Source of the DNA: Meiothermus sp. Pnk-1
Lineage (GTDB): Bacteria > Deinococcota > Deinococci > Deinococcales > Thermaceae
Reading direction: 5' to 3'
Length of the DNA stretch: 64,000 bases
NCBI RefSeq assembly: GCF_003226535.1
Contig: NZ_QKOB01000013.1
Span: forward strand, 23,337-87,336
How positions within the stretch are numbered: the first letter of the stretch is position 1; each line of letters starts with the position of its first letter. A model generated the notes under the pieces. It was not told where the DNA came from. It was given only the letters and a program-made list of their open reading frames with translations, and did not search any database. Of this stretch, positions 38,480 through 46,946 are shown one piece after another. The position numbers were made by a program, and so were the translations under genes.

Positions 38480-39384
38480 CGCTCTCCTCGATCCTCGCGG
38501 GTGATGCGAAAGTTAAGGTAGCTGAGCCCGAAGCCTACCAATGCGATGAGCAGCCCCGCCGCGCTGGCCACCCCGTAGTTGAAGTCCAGCCCCAGGCTCT
38601 TGTTGTAGACGTAGAGCAAGGCGGTGTAGGTGCTGTTGAGCGGGCCGCCGGTGCCCCCGGTAAAGACCAGAATCTCCTCGAGCACCCGGATCGCTGCGAT
38701 GGTCGAGAGCAGGCTGCACAAGAGGAGGGTGGGGCGCATCAGCGGGACGGTGATCCGCCAAAAACGCTGCCAAGGGCTGGCCCCGTCGAGGGTGGCGGCC
38801 TCCTCGAGCTCGCCGGGGATGGCCTGCAGCCCGGCCAAATAGAGCACCATGTAGTAGCCAAAGCCGCGCCAGAAGGTCACCAGCATGATCGCCCAAAGGG
38901 CCGTGTGCTCGTTCAAGAGCCAGTTGAACTGCCCACCCTGGTTGAAAAAGCCAACTAGCCGCAGCGACCAGTTGAGCAAGCCGTCCTTCTGGAAAACCCA
39001 CTCCCACATCACCGCCGCCAGCGAGATCGAGGTAATGACCGGGATGTAGTAGCCCGCGCGGAACAAGGCTATGAAGGGCAGCTTTCGGTTCACCAACACC
39101 GCCACCGCCAAGGAAGCGATCTGCAAAACCGGCACCACCAGCAAGTATTTGAGCGAGTTCACAATCCCGGTCTGAAACAGCGGGTCGCGCAAGACCAGGG
39201 CGAAGTTCTGCCCGCCCACCCAACGGGGCGGCGCCCCCGAGCCCAGGTTGGCGGCGGTGTACTCGGTGAACCCCAGGTAAGCTCCGTAGAGTACCGGATA
39301 AAAGGTGAATAGCCCCATCAGCACCAACGCCGGGGCTAGGAAAGCGTAGGCTGCGAGGGTGGTTGTCCAGGCTTGGCGTTTCAT
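38476..39384 (-). CDS. Sugar ABC transporter permease, MalF-like (CUT1), system 1
   Basis: 302 residues with six predicted membrane segments and the EAA loop LEEAATLDGASPWQRFWRITVPLMRP. It is the partner of the MalG-like permease. It is separated from the binding-protein gene by a 56-base gap holding a strong stem-loop. Confidence 0.94.
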   Translation of the reverse strand: MKRQAWTTTLAAYAFLAPALVLMGLFTFYPVLYGAYLGFTEYTAANLGSGAPPRWVGGQNFALVLRDPLFQTGIVNSLKYLLVVPVLQIASLAVAVLVNRKLPFIALFRAGYYIPVITSISLAAVMWEWVFQKDGLLNWSLRLVGFFNQGGQFNWLLNEHTALWAIMLVTFWRGFGYYMVLYLAGLQAIPGELEEAATLDGASPWQRFWRITVPLMRPTLLLCSLLSTIAAIRVLEEILVFTGGTGGPLNSTYTALLYVYNKSLGLDFNYGVASAAGLLIALVGFGLSYLNFRITREDRGER

Positions 39385-39399
39385 AGGGCCTTCAGCAAG

Positions 39400-39431
39400 G
39401 GGGCTCGAGGAGACCTATCCCCTCGAGCCCC
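39400..39431 (-). terminator. Strong stem-loop behind the system-1 binding-protein gene
   Basis: GGGGCTCGAGG (39400-39410) and CCTCGAGCCCC (39421-39431) form a perfect 11-base stem with a 10-base loop. No T-run follows, so it more likely protects the 3' end of the binding-protein mRNA or reduces read-through into the permeases than ends transcription fully. Confidence 0.75.
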
Positions 39432-39440
39432 AAACCCTTA

Positions 39441-40685
39441 TCACTTGGCGTTGGCGTTCCAGAAGGCCACCGCGTCGTCGAGGGCCTGCTTGGCGCTTTT
39501 CTTACCCAAGAAGGCGGCCTCGATGTTGTCGTTGAAGTTTTTGTAGACGTCGTCGGTGTTCTTGGGGGGTTTGAAGCCCGGGTTGATCAGGCGGCCAGAG
39601 CTCGAGTTCATCCCCTTGCCGATCTCGAGGGGGTCGTCGCTCTTGGCCTTGAGGCCGGGGTCGCTCTCGCAGCCCTTGGCGGTGCAGACGATGGGTACCA
39701 CGTTGGCGAACTTGACCTGGTTGGCGCGGTTGGTCATGAACAGGGCAAAGCGGGCCGCCGCGGCTTGGTTCTTGGAAGCCTTGGGGATTACCAGATCCAT
39801 CGCCCCGCCGGTCTGGATCCCGGCCTTACCCAAAGGAGCACTGGCGATCTTGGTCTTTTTGTAGAGGTCGGGGTTGGCCTCCTTGACCCGGTTCAGCGAG
39901 GTCGGAGCCCCCACGATGATGGCAGCCTTACCTTGGCTGTAGAGCTCGTTGGAAAGCTGGAAGGCTTCCTTGCGCAAGAGCTCCTGGGGGATCACGTCGT
40001 TCTTCATGGCGTCGACGTACTTTTGCAAGAGGGCCACGTGCGCCGGGGAGTTGAAGTTGGCCTTGCCGTCCTTGTCGTAGATGGAGAGGCCCTCGAGGAA
40101 AAAGCGGCCCAAGAAGCTCGCACCGTTGGGGTCCTTGACCGGGGGCAACCAGCCGTAGGCCCCGGTGGCCTTCTTGATCCTCTCGGAGGCGGCGAGCAGG
40201 TCGTCGGTGTTCCTTATGCCCTTGACGTCCACCCCGGCCTTGGCAAAGAGATCGGGGTTGTACATCATCACCCCCTGGTCGAGCCAGCCGTACCAGGGCA
40301 GGCCGTAGACCTGGCCGTCCACGGTGAAAATGTCCAACACGTTGGGATAGTAGAGCTGGTTGAGCAAGCCGCGCGAGACCACCTGGGTGATGGGAAGCAG
40401 GATGCCGTTCTGGGCGGCGGCGAAGGTGGAGTCTTGCCACAGGTTGACCACGTCGGGGGCCTTGCCGAGCGCAATGGAGGCGGTGAGGTCGCGCTCCATG
40501 GTGTCCTGCTTGTCCACCCACTTGACCTTGATGGTGGGGTTGGCCCGCTCGAACTCGGCGATAGTGCTTTTGATGTAGTTGTCGAAGTTGGGGCTCAGGT
40601 AGTAGGTCCAGAACTCGATCTGGGTCTGAGCAAAAGCGCTCAATCCCAGCGCCATCGCTCCTGCTGCCAGCAACCGCTTAACCAT
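39441..40685 (-). CDS. Sugar-binding protein of ABC transporter (CUT1), system 1
   Basis: 414 residues. The signal peptide is MVKRLLAAGAMALGLSAFAQ with a likely cut after AFA. The mature part is a family-1 binding protein: IEFWTYYLSPNFDNYIKS, FERANPTIKVKWVDKQ, GKAPDVVNLW and a later GKAAIIVGAPTS. Residues with cysteines near VPIVCTAKGCESDPG are unusual for this family and could form one disulfide outside the membrane. It is first after the RpiR gene on the same strand. The ligand is probably a GlcNAc- or MurNAc-type sugar by context. Confidence 0.93.
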   Translation of the reverse strand: MVKRLLAAGAMALGLSAFAQTQIEFWTYYLSPNFDNYIKSTIAEFERANPTIKVKWVDKQDTMERDLTASIALGKAPDVVNLWQDSTFAAAQNGILLPITQVVSRGLLNQLYYPNVLDIFTVDGQVYGLPWYGWLDQGVMMYNPDLFAKAGVDVKGIRNTDDLLAASERIKKATGAYGWLPPVKDPNGASFLGRFFLEGLSIYDKDGKANFNSPAHVALLQKYVDAMKNDVIPQELLRKEAFQLSNELYSQGKAAIIVGAPTSLNRVKEANPDLYKKTKIASAPLGKAGIQTGGAMDLVIPKASKNQAAAARFALFMTNRANQVKFANVVPIVCTAKGCESDPGLKAKSDDPLEIGKGMNSSSGRLINPGFKPPKNTDDVYKNFNDNIEAAFLGKKSAKQALDDAVAFWNANAK

Positions 40686-40757
40686 AGTTTCCTCCTACGG
40701 ATTCTGGGTGCCACGGGAAATCCCGAAAGGCCAAAGGATAAGGTGAAGCGGAATCCA

Positions 40758-41624
40758 TCAGTAACTCCGATCCGCCACCGCCGCCGCGGTTTTGCTCAGC
40801 AGTTCTGCGCCTTTGGGGTGACGCAGGGCGGTGCGGGTAAAGAGAAAATCGAGGATCATCAGCTGGCTGATCTTGGCGCTCATCGAGCCGCGCGTAAGGG
40901 GGGACTCCGGCGCCGAGGTAAGCAGTACCGCATCGGCGAAGCGGGTAATGGGGCTACGGGCCCCACGGGTCACCGCTACGGTATAGGCCCCCGCCAGCTT
41001 AGCCTGCTTGAGCGCTTTCACGGTGTCGATGGAGGAGCCCGAGACCGAGATGCCAAAGGCCAAGTCTTTCGGCCCCAACGTGGCGGCTGAAACCGCCGCC
41101 GAGTGGGGATCAGGGTAGGCGATGGCCGCACAGCCCAGCCGCTGGAGCTTTTGGGCAAAGTCCTGGGCCGTGGTTCCTGCGTTCCCTACGCCGTAAAAGT
41201 CGATGCGGCGGGCTTTCAGAATGCGCTCTACCACCGCCTCGAGCAGATCCACATCCATCAAGCGGCGGGTCTCGTCGAGAACCTGCCGGGCAGTGTTGTA
41301 GACGTAGTCGGCAGTGCTCTGGGCCGAGGTGGGTTTTTCCTGTTTGGGCAAGATCACCGGGCTCGTCACCAAGTCGCTCGCCAGCGCTAGCTTGAAATCC
41401 TGGAAGCCCCGAAACCCCAAGTCGCGGCAAAAGCGCACCACGCTGGCCTCGCTCGCGCCCGCTGCGTCGGCGACTTCGATCACGGTTTGGTAAATGACCT
41501 GGTCGGCGTTATGCAACACGTACTGGGCGATGCGCTCGAGGGCCGGGGTCATCGACCCGGTGAGGCTCCTGAGGCTCATCAGAGCCCCGCCGGGCATAGG
41601 GTCTCGCTGCTTAGAACGACTCAC
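40758..41624 (-). CDS. RpiR-family transcriptional regulator (MurR-like)
   Basis: 288 residues starting with GTG at 41624 behind GGAG. The N-terminal HTH_6 domain reads MTPALERIAQYVLHNADQVI, then IEVADAAGASEASVVRFCRDLGFRGFQDFK (in parts), and the C-terminal SIS domain has DFYGVGNAGTTAQDFAQKLQRLG and FGISVSGSSIDTVKALKQAK. RpiR proteins sense phosphosugars. It lies at the head of the amino-sugar train and is divergent from nagZ, so it probably controls both. Confidence 0.9.
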   Translation of the reverse strand: MSRSKQRDPMPGGALMSLRSLTGSMTPALERIAQYVLHNADQVIYQTVIEVADAAGASEASVVRFCRDLGFRGFQDFKLALASDLVTSPVILPKQEKPTSAQSTADYVYNTARQVLDETRRLMDVDLLEAVVERILKARRIDFYGVGNAGTTAQDFAQKLQRLGCAAIAYPDPHSAAVSAATLGPKDLAFGISVSGSSIDTVKALKQAKLAGAYTVAVTRGARSPITRFADAVLLTSAPESPLTRGSMSAKISQLMILDFLFTRTALRHPKGAELLSKTAAAVADRSY

Positions 41625-41654
41625 AGGCTCTCCAAAGGGATTGTGACTGGACTC

Positions 41655-41684
41655 AGGCTAGAGGATGAAGTAAATTTTTGTCAA
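41655..41684 (-). promoter_or_regulatory. Promoter of the RpiR gene and amino-sugar train
   Basis: TTGACA (41679-41684), 18 bases, TAGCCT (41655-41660) on the minus strand, in the 71-base gap between the RpiR and nagZ starts. The start point would lie within a few bases of 41648. Confidence 0.6.
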
Positions 41685-41695
41685 GAGGTAAAGAT

Positions 41696-43219
41696 ATGAA
41701 AAAATATTCGACCAAGTTCTGCCCCCTGGTGGTAGATATCCCCGGCCCGACCCTGGACGACGCCACCCGCCACCACCTGGCCCACTACGGCTTCGCCGGA
41801 GTCTGCCTGTTTCGCAAGAACATCCGCAACCGGCACCAGCTCGCCCAGCTGGTGGCCGAACTGCGCGAGATCCTGGGCCCGGAAGCCCTCATCGCCATCG
41901 ACCAAGAGGGCGGGGCGGTCCTGCGCACCACCGACCTACCCGAAGCCCCCTCGGCGATGGCCATGGGCGCCACCGGCGATCCCGCCCTAGCCCAAGCGGT
42001 AGGAGCAGCGGTGGGCCGCGGGCTGATCAGCCTGGGGATCAACTGGGATTACGCTCCCGTGCTCGATGTGAACACTGACCCGCGCAACCCGGTGATCGGC
42101 GACCGCAGCTTTGGCTCCGACCCGGCCAAGGTAGCCGAGCTGGGGCTGGCCTGGGCGCGGGGGCTCGAGGGAACGGGGGTGATGGCCTGTGTCAAGCACT
42201 TTCCCGGCCACGGCGACACCTCTTTGGACTCTCACCTGGCGCTGCCGGTAGTGCGCAAGCCGCGGGAGCAGCTCGAGGCCGTGGAGTTCTACCCTTTCCG
42301 CCGGGCAGTGGAGGCGAGGATTTCCTCCATCATGACCGCCCACATCCTCTATCCGGCCTTGGACCCCGAGTACCCGGCGACCCTCTCCCAGGCTATCCTC
42401 ACCGGGCTATTGCGCGAGGAGTGGGGTTACGACGGCTTGGTCGTTACCGACTCGATGGACATGAAGGCCATCACCCACTTCAGCCCCGACGCCAAAGCCG
42501 CAGCGGTGCGGGCCTTCATCGCCGGGGCTGATCTGGTGCTGGCCCTGGGATCCAGAGAAACCCAGCAAACCCAGGCCGAGGCGCTGCGGCAAGCTCGGGA
42601 AGGTGGCACCATCCCCGCCCAGCGGTGGGAGAAAAGCCAACAGAGGCTCGAGCAAGCCACCGCCCGCTTCCCCGGCACGCCCCGCCCCTACTCCTCCACG
42701 CTCGAGGCGGAGGACCGGGCGATCCTCACCGCCGCCGCCCGGCGCAGCATTACCCGCTACGGCGAAGTCCGGCTTCCTCACCCCGGTGAGCGCATCCTCT
42801 TTGTAGCCCCCGACCTCGCCCCCGGTGAGAGCGCCTACGAAAATGGCCCCGCCGCTCAAGAACTAGCCCGCCGCCTGGCGGAGCGCTTCCCGGGGCTAAA
42901 GATCCTGGCCTACCCCCGCAGCAAACCTGAAGCCATCCGGGAAGGCCTGCAAGCCGCCCTTCAGGAAGCCGATTTCATCCTGTACGTGACCACTTCCCGG
43001 CAGCCCCTCCAACCTGGAGAGCTCGAGCTCGCCCGTGCCCTCTTCTCCTCGGGCCGCCCGGCCCTCCACGTCGCTTTGTGGAACCCCTATCACGTCATGG
43101 CCTTGGGACAGCCCGCCCTCATCACCTACGGATGGCGCCAACCCACCCTCGAGGCCCTGATCGAAGCCCTCAGCGGCGCCGAGGCCCCGGGCAAGCTGCC
43201 GGTGGAACTGGCGGAGTGA
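41696..43219 (+). CDS. nagZ: Beta-N-acetylhexosaminidase, glycoside hydrolase family 3 (NagZ-like)
   Basis: 507 residues from the ATG at 41696, which has an AGAGGT site 8 bases upstream; the TTG at 41678 is less likely. The GH3 N-terminal barrel has IAIDQEGGAVLRT, DYAPVLDVNTDPRNPVIGDRSFG (in parts) and KHFPGHGDTSLDSH, the NagZ signature carrying the His-Asp acid/base dyad, followed by VVTDSMDMKAI with the nucleophile aspartate. A C-terminal domain of ~170 residues is present, as in Bacillus-type NagZ. No export signal is seen, so it acts in the cytoplasm on imported GlcNAc-containing saccharides, in keeping with the divergent transporter operon. Confidence 0.92.
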   Translation: MKKYSTKFCPLVVDIPGPTLDDATRHHLAHYGFAGVCLFRKNIRNRHQLAQLVAELREILGPEALIAIDQEGGAVLRTTDLPEAPSAMAMGATGDPALAQAVGAAVGRGLISLGINWDYAPVLDVNTDPRNPVIGDRSFGSDPAKVAELGLAWARGLEGTGVMACVKHFPGHGDTSLDSHLALPVVRKPREQLEAVEFYPFRRAVEARISSIMTAHILYPALDPEYPATLSQAILTGLLREEWGYDGLVVTDSMDMKAITHFSPDAKAAAVRAFIAGADLVLALGSRETQQTQAEALRQAREGGTIPAQRWEKSQQRLEQATARFPGTPRPYSSTLEAEDRAILTAAARRSITRYGEVRLPHPGERILFVAPDLAPGESAYENGPAAQELARRLAERFPGLKILAYPRSKPEAIREGLQAALQEADFILYVTTSRQPLQPGELELARALFSSGRPALHVALWNPYHVMALGQPALITYGWRQPTLEALIEALSGAEAPGKLPVELAE

Positions 43220-43254
43220 GGCGCTGAACGTCGAAGGCGAAACGCCGGCTGTAG
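43220..43254 (+). repeat. Weak heptanucleotide repeat behind nagZ
   Basis: GGCGCTG, AACGTCG, AAGGCGA, AACGCCG, GCTGTAG in 7-base phase. It is more degenerate than the arrays at 15406 and 34905 and assigned by similarity to them. Confidence 0.4.
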
Positions 43255-43299
43255 GGGTAGACGCCCGCCCCACCTCTTCCGGCGCCCGGTGTTCGGCTA

Positions 43300-43328
43300 T
43301 CGACTCTCCACCATCGACCCAATAAGCT
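43300..43328 (+). promoter_or_regulatory. Promoter of the quinone oxidoreductase gene
   Basis: TCGACT (43300-43305), 17 bases, TAAGCT (43323-43328), ending 7 bases before the ATG. A leaderless start is likely. Confidence 0.5.
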
Positions 43329-43335
43329 TTTAACC

Positions 43336-44298
43336 ATGAAAGCCATCCGCGTTCACCAAACCGGCGGCCCCGAGGTCATGGGGCTCGAGGAGATCCCCAC
43401 CCCCACCCCCGGCGAGGGGCAGGTGCTGGTGCGGCAGGAGGCCATCGGGGTCAACTTTATCGATACCTATAAGCGCTCGGGGCTTTACTCCCTGCCCCTG
43501 CCCTTCGTGGTGGGGGAGGAAGGAGCCGGCACGGTAGAGGCGGTGGGGCCAGGGGTTTCGGAGTTCCAGCCCGGCGACAAGGTGGCCTACGCCAACGTCC
43601 AGGGCGCCTACGCCGAGTACGCGCTGGTTCCCGCTGAGAAGCTGGTGAAGATTCCTGCCCATCTAGACGCCCGGATCGCCGCCGCGCTGATGCTCCAGGG
43701 CATGACCGCGCACTACCTGGTGAAAAGCACCTACCCCCTCCGGGCCGGGGAGACCTGTGTGGTCCACGCCGGGGCCGGTGGGGTCGGGTTATTGCTGATC
43801 CAGATGGCCAAGATGATCGGGGCCAAGGTCATCAGCACCGCCGGCAACGAAGAAAAACGGGCTTTGGCCAAGGAGGCCGGGGCTGATTTCGTCTTTCCCT
43901 ACGAAGGCTTCGAGGAGAAAGTCCGGGAGGTCACCGCGGGCAAGAAAGCCGACGTGGTCTACGACGGGGTGGGCCAGGCTACCTGGGAGGGCAGCTTGAA
44001 CAGCTTGCGGATCCGGGGCATGCTGGTGCTCTACGGCCAGTCCAGCGGCCCGGTGCCGCCCTTCAACCCCCAGGTGCTGAACCAAAAAGGCGGCCTCTAC
44101 CTCACCCGGCCCTCGCTGTGGCACTACACCCAAACCCGCGAAGAACTCCAGTGGCGGGCGGGCGAGATCATGCAGTGGGCCGCCGAGGGTAAGCTACGGG
44201 TGAGGATCGGGGCGGAGTTCCCCCTCGAGCAGGCCGCCGAGGCGCACCGCAAGCTGCAAGGCCGACAGACCACCGGGAAAGTGCTGCTCATCCCTTGA
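43336..44298 (+). CDS. NADPH:quinone oxidoreductase (zeta-crystallin type)
   Basis: 320 residues of the zinc-free MDR family: MKAIRVHQTGGPEVM, IGVNFIDTYKRSGLY, VVGEEGAGTVEAVG, and the nucleotide loop VVHAGAGGVGLLLIQMAKMIGAKVISTA (in parts). The AGAGGVG loop binds NADPH. It reduces quinones one electron at a time in the cytoplasm. It is a single gene. Confidence 0.94.
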   Translation: MKAIRVHQTGGPEVMGLEEIPTPTPGEGQVLVRQEAIGVNFIDTYKRSGLYSLPLPFVVGEEGAGTVEAVGPGVSEFQPGDKVAYANVQGAYAEYALVPAEKLVKIPAHLDARIAAALMLQGMTAHYLVKSTYPLRAGETCVVHAGAGGVGLLLIQMAKMIGAKVISTAGNEEKRALAKEAGADFVFPYEGFEEKVREVTAGKKADVVYDGVGQATWEGSLNSLRIRGMLVLYGQSSGPVPPFNPQVLNQKGGLYLTRPSLWHYTQTREELQWRAGEIMQWAAEGKLRVRIGAEFPLEQAAEAHRKLQGRQTTGKVLLIP

Positions 44299-44525
44299 AA
44301 CCTCGAGCTGACGGGAGTCCGAATTTGGCGGAGTTAAGGCGGTCGCAAACGGCGCTTGGGCTAGCCCCAACCCCCTGTCATGTCCGGCCAGGGCGGTTTG
44401 GGACAGCTCCACCAACACCTGCTCCGCGAAGCACTCCAAGCAATTCTGGCCTGATTCCCCCTCGAGCTCCCGGTGATCGCATCGGGCGCCCTCCTGTAGA
44501 GGGCATCAAGCCTCCGCGAGCTTTT

Positions 44526-44927
44526 CTACTCCGGCAAAGCTTTGGGCGGCTCGACCCGGGCTTGCACGTCCACGACCTCGGAGGGAAACCAGGCCTCGGC
44601 CTGCTCCTTGGCCCGTTGTCGGTGCCCGGGTTTGACGTGAGCCGCCACCGTGGCCAGGGCGGTGAGCAAGGCCCCGAGGTCATCGGTAAAGCCTACCAAG
44701 GGTAGCAAATCGGTGATCACATCAAAGGGGATGATGAAGTAGGCCAGCGCCCCCACCACCACCCGCTTGGCCCAGACCGGGGTATCGGGGTCTTGCAGGG
44801 TGAAGTAGAGGGTAAGGGCTTTCTCCACCACCTCTTTCCCCGCCAGCCGGGCGTAGCGGCGGAGCTTGTGCCAGAAAGAGCGGTCGCTGTAGCCTCCTTG
44901 GGCATTTGCGGGGGTCTTGGTCTCCAC
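44526..44927 (-). CDS. YkvA-like DUF1232 protein
   Basis: 133 residues. The DUF1232 core is KRVVVGALAYFIIPFDVITDLLPLVGFTDDLGALLTAL (in parts, residues about 55-95), a short membrane-associated helical hairpin with the conserved Pro-Asp pair. The C-terminal tail is basic with a KPGHRQRAKEQAE stretch. The role of the family is unknown. The 228 bases between its stop and the quinone oxidoreductase stop contain no supported gene. Confidence 0.85.
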   Translation of the reverse strand: METKTPANAQGGYSDRSFWHKLRRYARLAGKEVVEKALTLYFTLQDPDTPVWAKRVVVGALAYFIIPFDVITDLLPLVGFTDDLGALLTALATVAAHVKPGHRQRAKEQAEAWFPSEVVDVQARVEPPKALPE

Positions 44928-44978
44928 GCCTTTGATTGTAGGCGAGGACTCGAGGCCAAAAGGTGAGGCCCTTGGGCG

Positions 44979-44984
44979 TAGACT
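44979..44984 (+). promoter_or_regulatory. Probable -10 box of the nitrilase-nadE operon
   Basis: TAGACT ends 8 bases before the ATG at 44993. Confidence 0.5.
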
Positions 44985-44992
44985 GAAAGAGC

Positions 44993-45877
44993 ATGATTCG
45001 CCACGCGGTCTTACAGCTCAAACCCGAGAAGGGCCAGATCCGCAAGAACCTCGAGCGCATTGCCCAGGCTCTCTCCGAGCTGCGCTCGTATAAGCCCCAG
45101 GTGGCGGTGCTGCCCGAGGCCTTCCTGACAGGATACTTTCTCCAAGGGGGGGTGCGCGAACTGGCCATGACCCGCGAGGAGCTATCCGAACGGCTCCAGG
45201 CCATGTACCGGTCGCTGGACTGGGGCGAACCCCTCGACCTCATCGTGGGTTTCTACGAGCAAGACGGGGGGGTCTACTATAACTCCGCCGCCTACCTCGA
45301 GCTGGGCGGGCGGGGGCTGGTGCACGTCCACCGCAAGGTGTTCCTGCCCACCTATGGGGTTTTCGACGAAGAGCGCTATATCTCGCGCGGCAACCGCATC
45401 CAGGCCTTCGACACCCGATATGGGCGGGTCGCCCTTTTGATCTGCGAAGATTTCTGGCACTCCCTCACCGCCACCATCGCCGCTCTGGATGGGGCGGAGA
45501 TCCTCTATGTGCCCTCGGCCAGCCCCGCGCGGGGGTTCGCAGGGGCCGAACCCGCCAACGTGGCCCGTTGGAAGAGCCTGTGTCAGGCGGTGGCGGCCGA
45601 GCACGGAGTGTATGTGGTGCTGAGCTCTCTGGTAGGGCTCGAGGCCGGTAAGGGCCTAGCCGGCGGTAGCGTGGTGGCCGGGCCAGAGGGCAACCTGCTG
45701 GCCCAGGCTCCGGCCTTTGAGGAAGCCGCCCTGATCGCGGAGGTTGACCTCGAGCGGCTGGCCCCGGTGCGCTACGACAACCCCCTGCTTCCCGACCTGG
45801 AGGGGGGGCTGCCCCTGCTGATCCCCGACCTCCAACGGGTGATGGGGCAGAGCGGCGGAAGGGAGGGGCGGGCATGA
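44993..45877 (+). CDS. Nitrilase-family amidohydrolase, probable glutaminase partner of NadE
   Basis: 294 residues with the carbon-nitrogen hydrolase triad: E42 in LPEAFLTGYF, K115 in VHRKVFLPTYGVF and C151 in LLICEDFWHS. The KVFLPTYGVFDEERY and ICEDFW strings resemble the glutaminase domain fused to NAD synthetases in many bacteria. The stop overlaps the nadE start by 4 bases (ATGA at 45874-45877). I infer it supplies ammonia from glutamine to NadE; other amidase roles remain possible. Confidence 0.85.
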   Translation: MIRHAVLQLKPEKGQIRKNLERIAQALSELRSYKPQVAVLPEAFLTGYFLQGGVRELAMTREELSERLQAMYRSLDWGEPLDLIVGFYEQDGGVYYNSAAYLELGGRGLVHVHRKVFLPTYGVFDEERYISRGNRIQAFDTRYGRVALLICEDFWHSLTATIAALDGAEILYVPSASPARGFAGAEPANVARWKSLCQAVAAEHGVYVVLSSLVGLEAGKGLAGGSVVAGPEGNLLAQAPAFEEAALIAEVDLERLAPVRYDNPLLPDLEGGLPLLIPDLQRVMGQSGGREGRA

Positions 45878-46734
45878 AGATCATCGAGGCGGTGCCGGGG
45901 CGGGAGGTGCTGGAACTCAACTACCCCCTGGTGAGCGACTTCCTGGTGCGCTTTGTCCGCGAAGAACTAGAGTGGCGCGGCTTCAAGAAAGCGGTGGTGG
46001 CCCTTTCCGGCGGGGTGGACTCCGCCGTCACGCTGGCCTTGGGGGTGCAGGCCCTGGGCGCCAAGAACGTCTACGCGGTCTACATGCCCCACGCCATCTC
46101 CCGCCCCGAGTCGCGCGAACACGCCGAGCTCGTAGCCGGGATGTTCGGGGTCCATTTCGAGGTGGTGGACATTACCGGGATGGTGGAGAGCTATGCCGCT
46201 CAGGTGCCCGACATCACCCCCCGCCGCAAAGGCAATGCCATGGCCCGAGCCCGCACCATCGTCGGCTTCGACAAGGCCGAGCAGTACGGCGGGCTGCACC
46301 TGGGCACGGGCAACAAGACCGAGCGGTTGTTCGGCTACTACACCTGGCACGACGTGGCCGATACCGGCCCCATCAACCCGCTGGGGGACCTCTACAAGAC
46401 CCAGGTTTGGGGCCTGGCTGAGCATCTGAAGCTTCCCGAGGCCGTGATCAAGAAGCCGCCTACCGCCGACCTCGAGCTGGGCCAGACCGACGAAGGCGAT
46501 CTGGGCATCGCCTACCGCCGGGCCGACGTGATCCTCGAGCACTACTTGAAGGGCTACCCCGATGACTACATCCTACGGCTGGGCTACACCGAGGCCGAAG
46601 TAGCACGGGTCAAGCACCTGGTCAACACCACTCACTGGAAACGCACCATTCCCACGGTGGCGGTGATCTCGACCACCGCCATCGGCGAGTTCTACCTCCG
46701 GCCTTTGGACTTTAGGCTTGAGCAAAGCCCGTGA
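45874..46734 (+). CDS. nadE: NAD synthetase (stand-alone synthetase domain)
   Basis: 286 residues of the N-type ATP pyrophosphatase fold with the P-loop SGGVDS at 45-50, then RKGNAMARARTIVGFDKAEQYGG (in parts), GTGNKTERLFGYYTWHDVADTGPINPLGDLYKTQVW (in parts), and KKPPTADLELGQTDEGDLG. It makes NAD+ from deamido-NAD+, ATP and ammonia. It lacks the glutaminase domain of long NadE, which the overlapping upstream gene appears to provide. Confidence 0.95.
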   Translation: MKIIEAVPGREVLELNYPLVSDFLVRFVREELEWRGFKKAVVALSGGVDSAVTLALGVQALGAKNVYAVYMPHAISRPESREHAELVAGMFGVHFEVVDITGMVESYAAQVPDITPRRKGNAMARARTIVGFDKAEQYGGLHLGTGNKTERLFGYYTWHDVADTGPINPLGDLYKTQVWGLAEHLKLPEAVIKKPPTADLELGQTDEGDLGIAYRRADVILEHYLKGYPDDYILRLGYTEAEVARVKHLVNTTHWKRTIPTVAVISTTAIGEFYLRPLDFRLEQSP

Positions 46735-46747
46735 CCCGATCCCGGTT

Positions 46748-46939
46748 ATGCTGCGCGCGCTGGTGGTGCTGACCGTCGTCTGGGGCCTGTCCCTGGCCGG
46801 GCTCATCCTGCTGCGACAAAACCAAAAACCGTTTTGGGTCGAGCTGCGAAGGTTTTTGTGGATGCTCTTTCTCGCCATCAGCGTAGCTGGGATAATCGTG
46901 GTGGGGGTGCTGGACTGGGAAGGGCTGCGGCAGCCCTAG
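46748..46939 (+). CDS. Small two-helix membrane protein, 63 aa
   Basis: Two hydrophobic segments: LRALVVLTVVWGLSLAGLIL near the start and FLWMLFLAISVAGIIVVGVL near the end, with a positively charged link (RQNQKPFWVELRR). The family is unknown. ATG at 46748 is chosen; an in-frame TTG at 46718 inside nadE is the alternative. It is packed between nadE and the phosphoesterase gene (7 bases), which supports reality. Confidence 0.6.
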   Translation: MLRALVVLTVVWGLSLAGLILLRQNQKPFWVELRRFLWMLFLAISVAGIIVVGVLDWEGLRQP

Positions 46940-46946
46940 GGCGACG

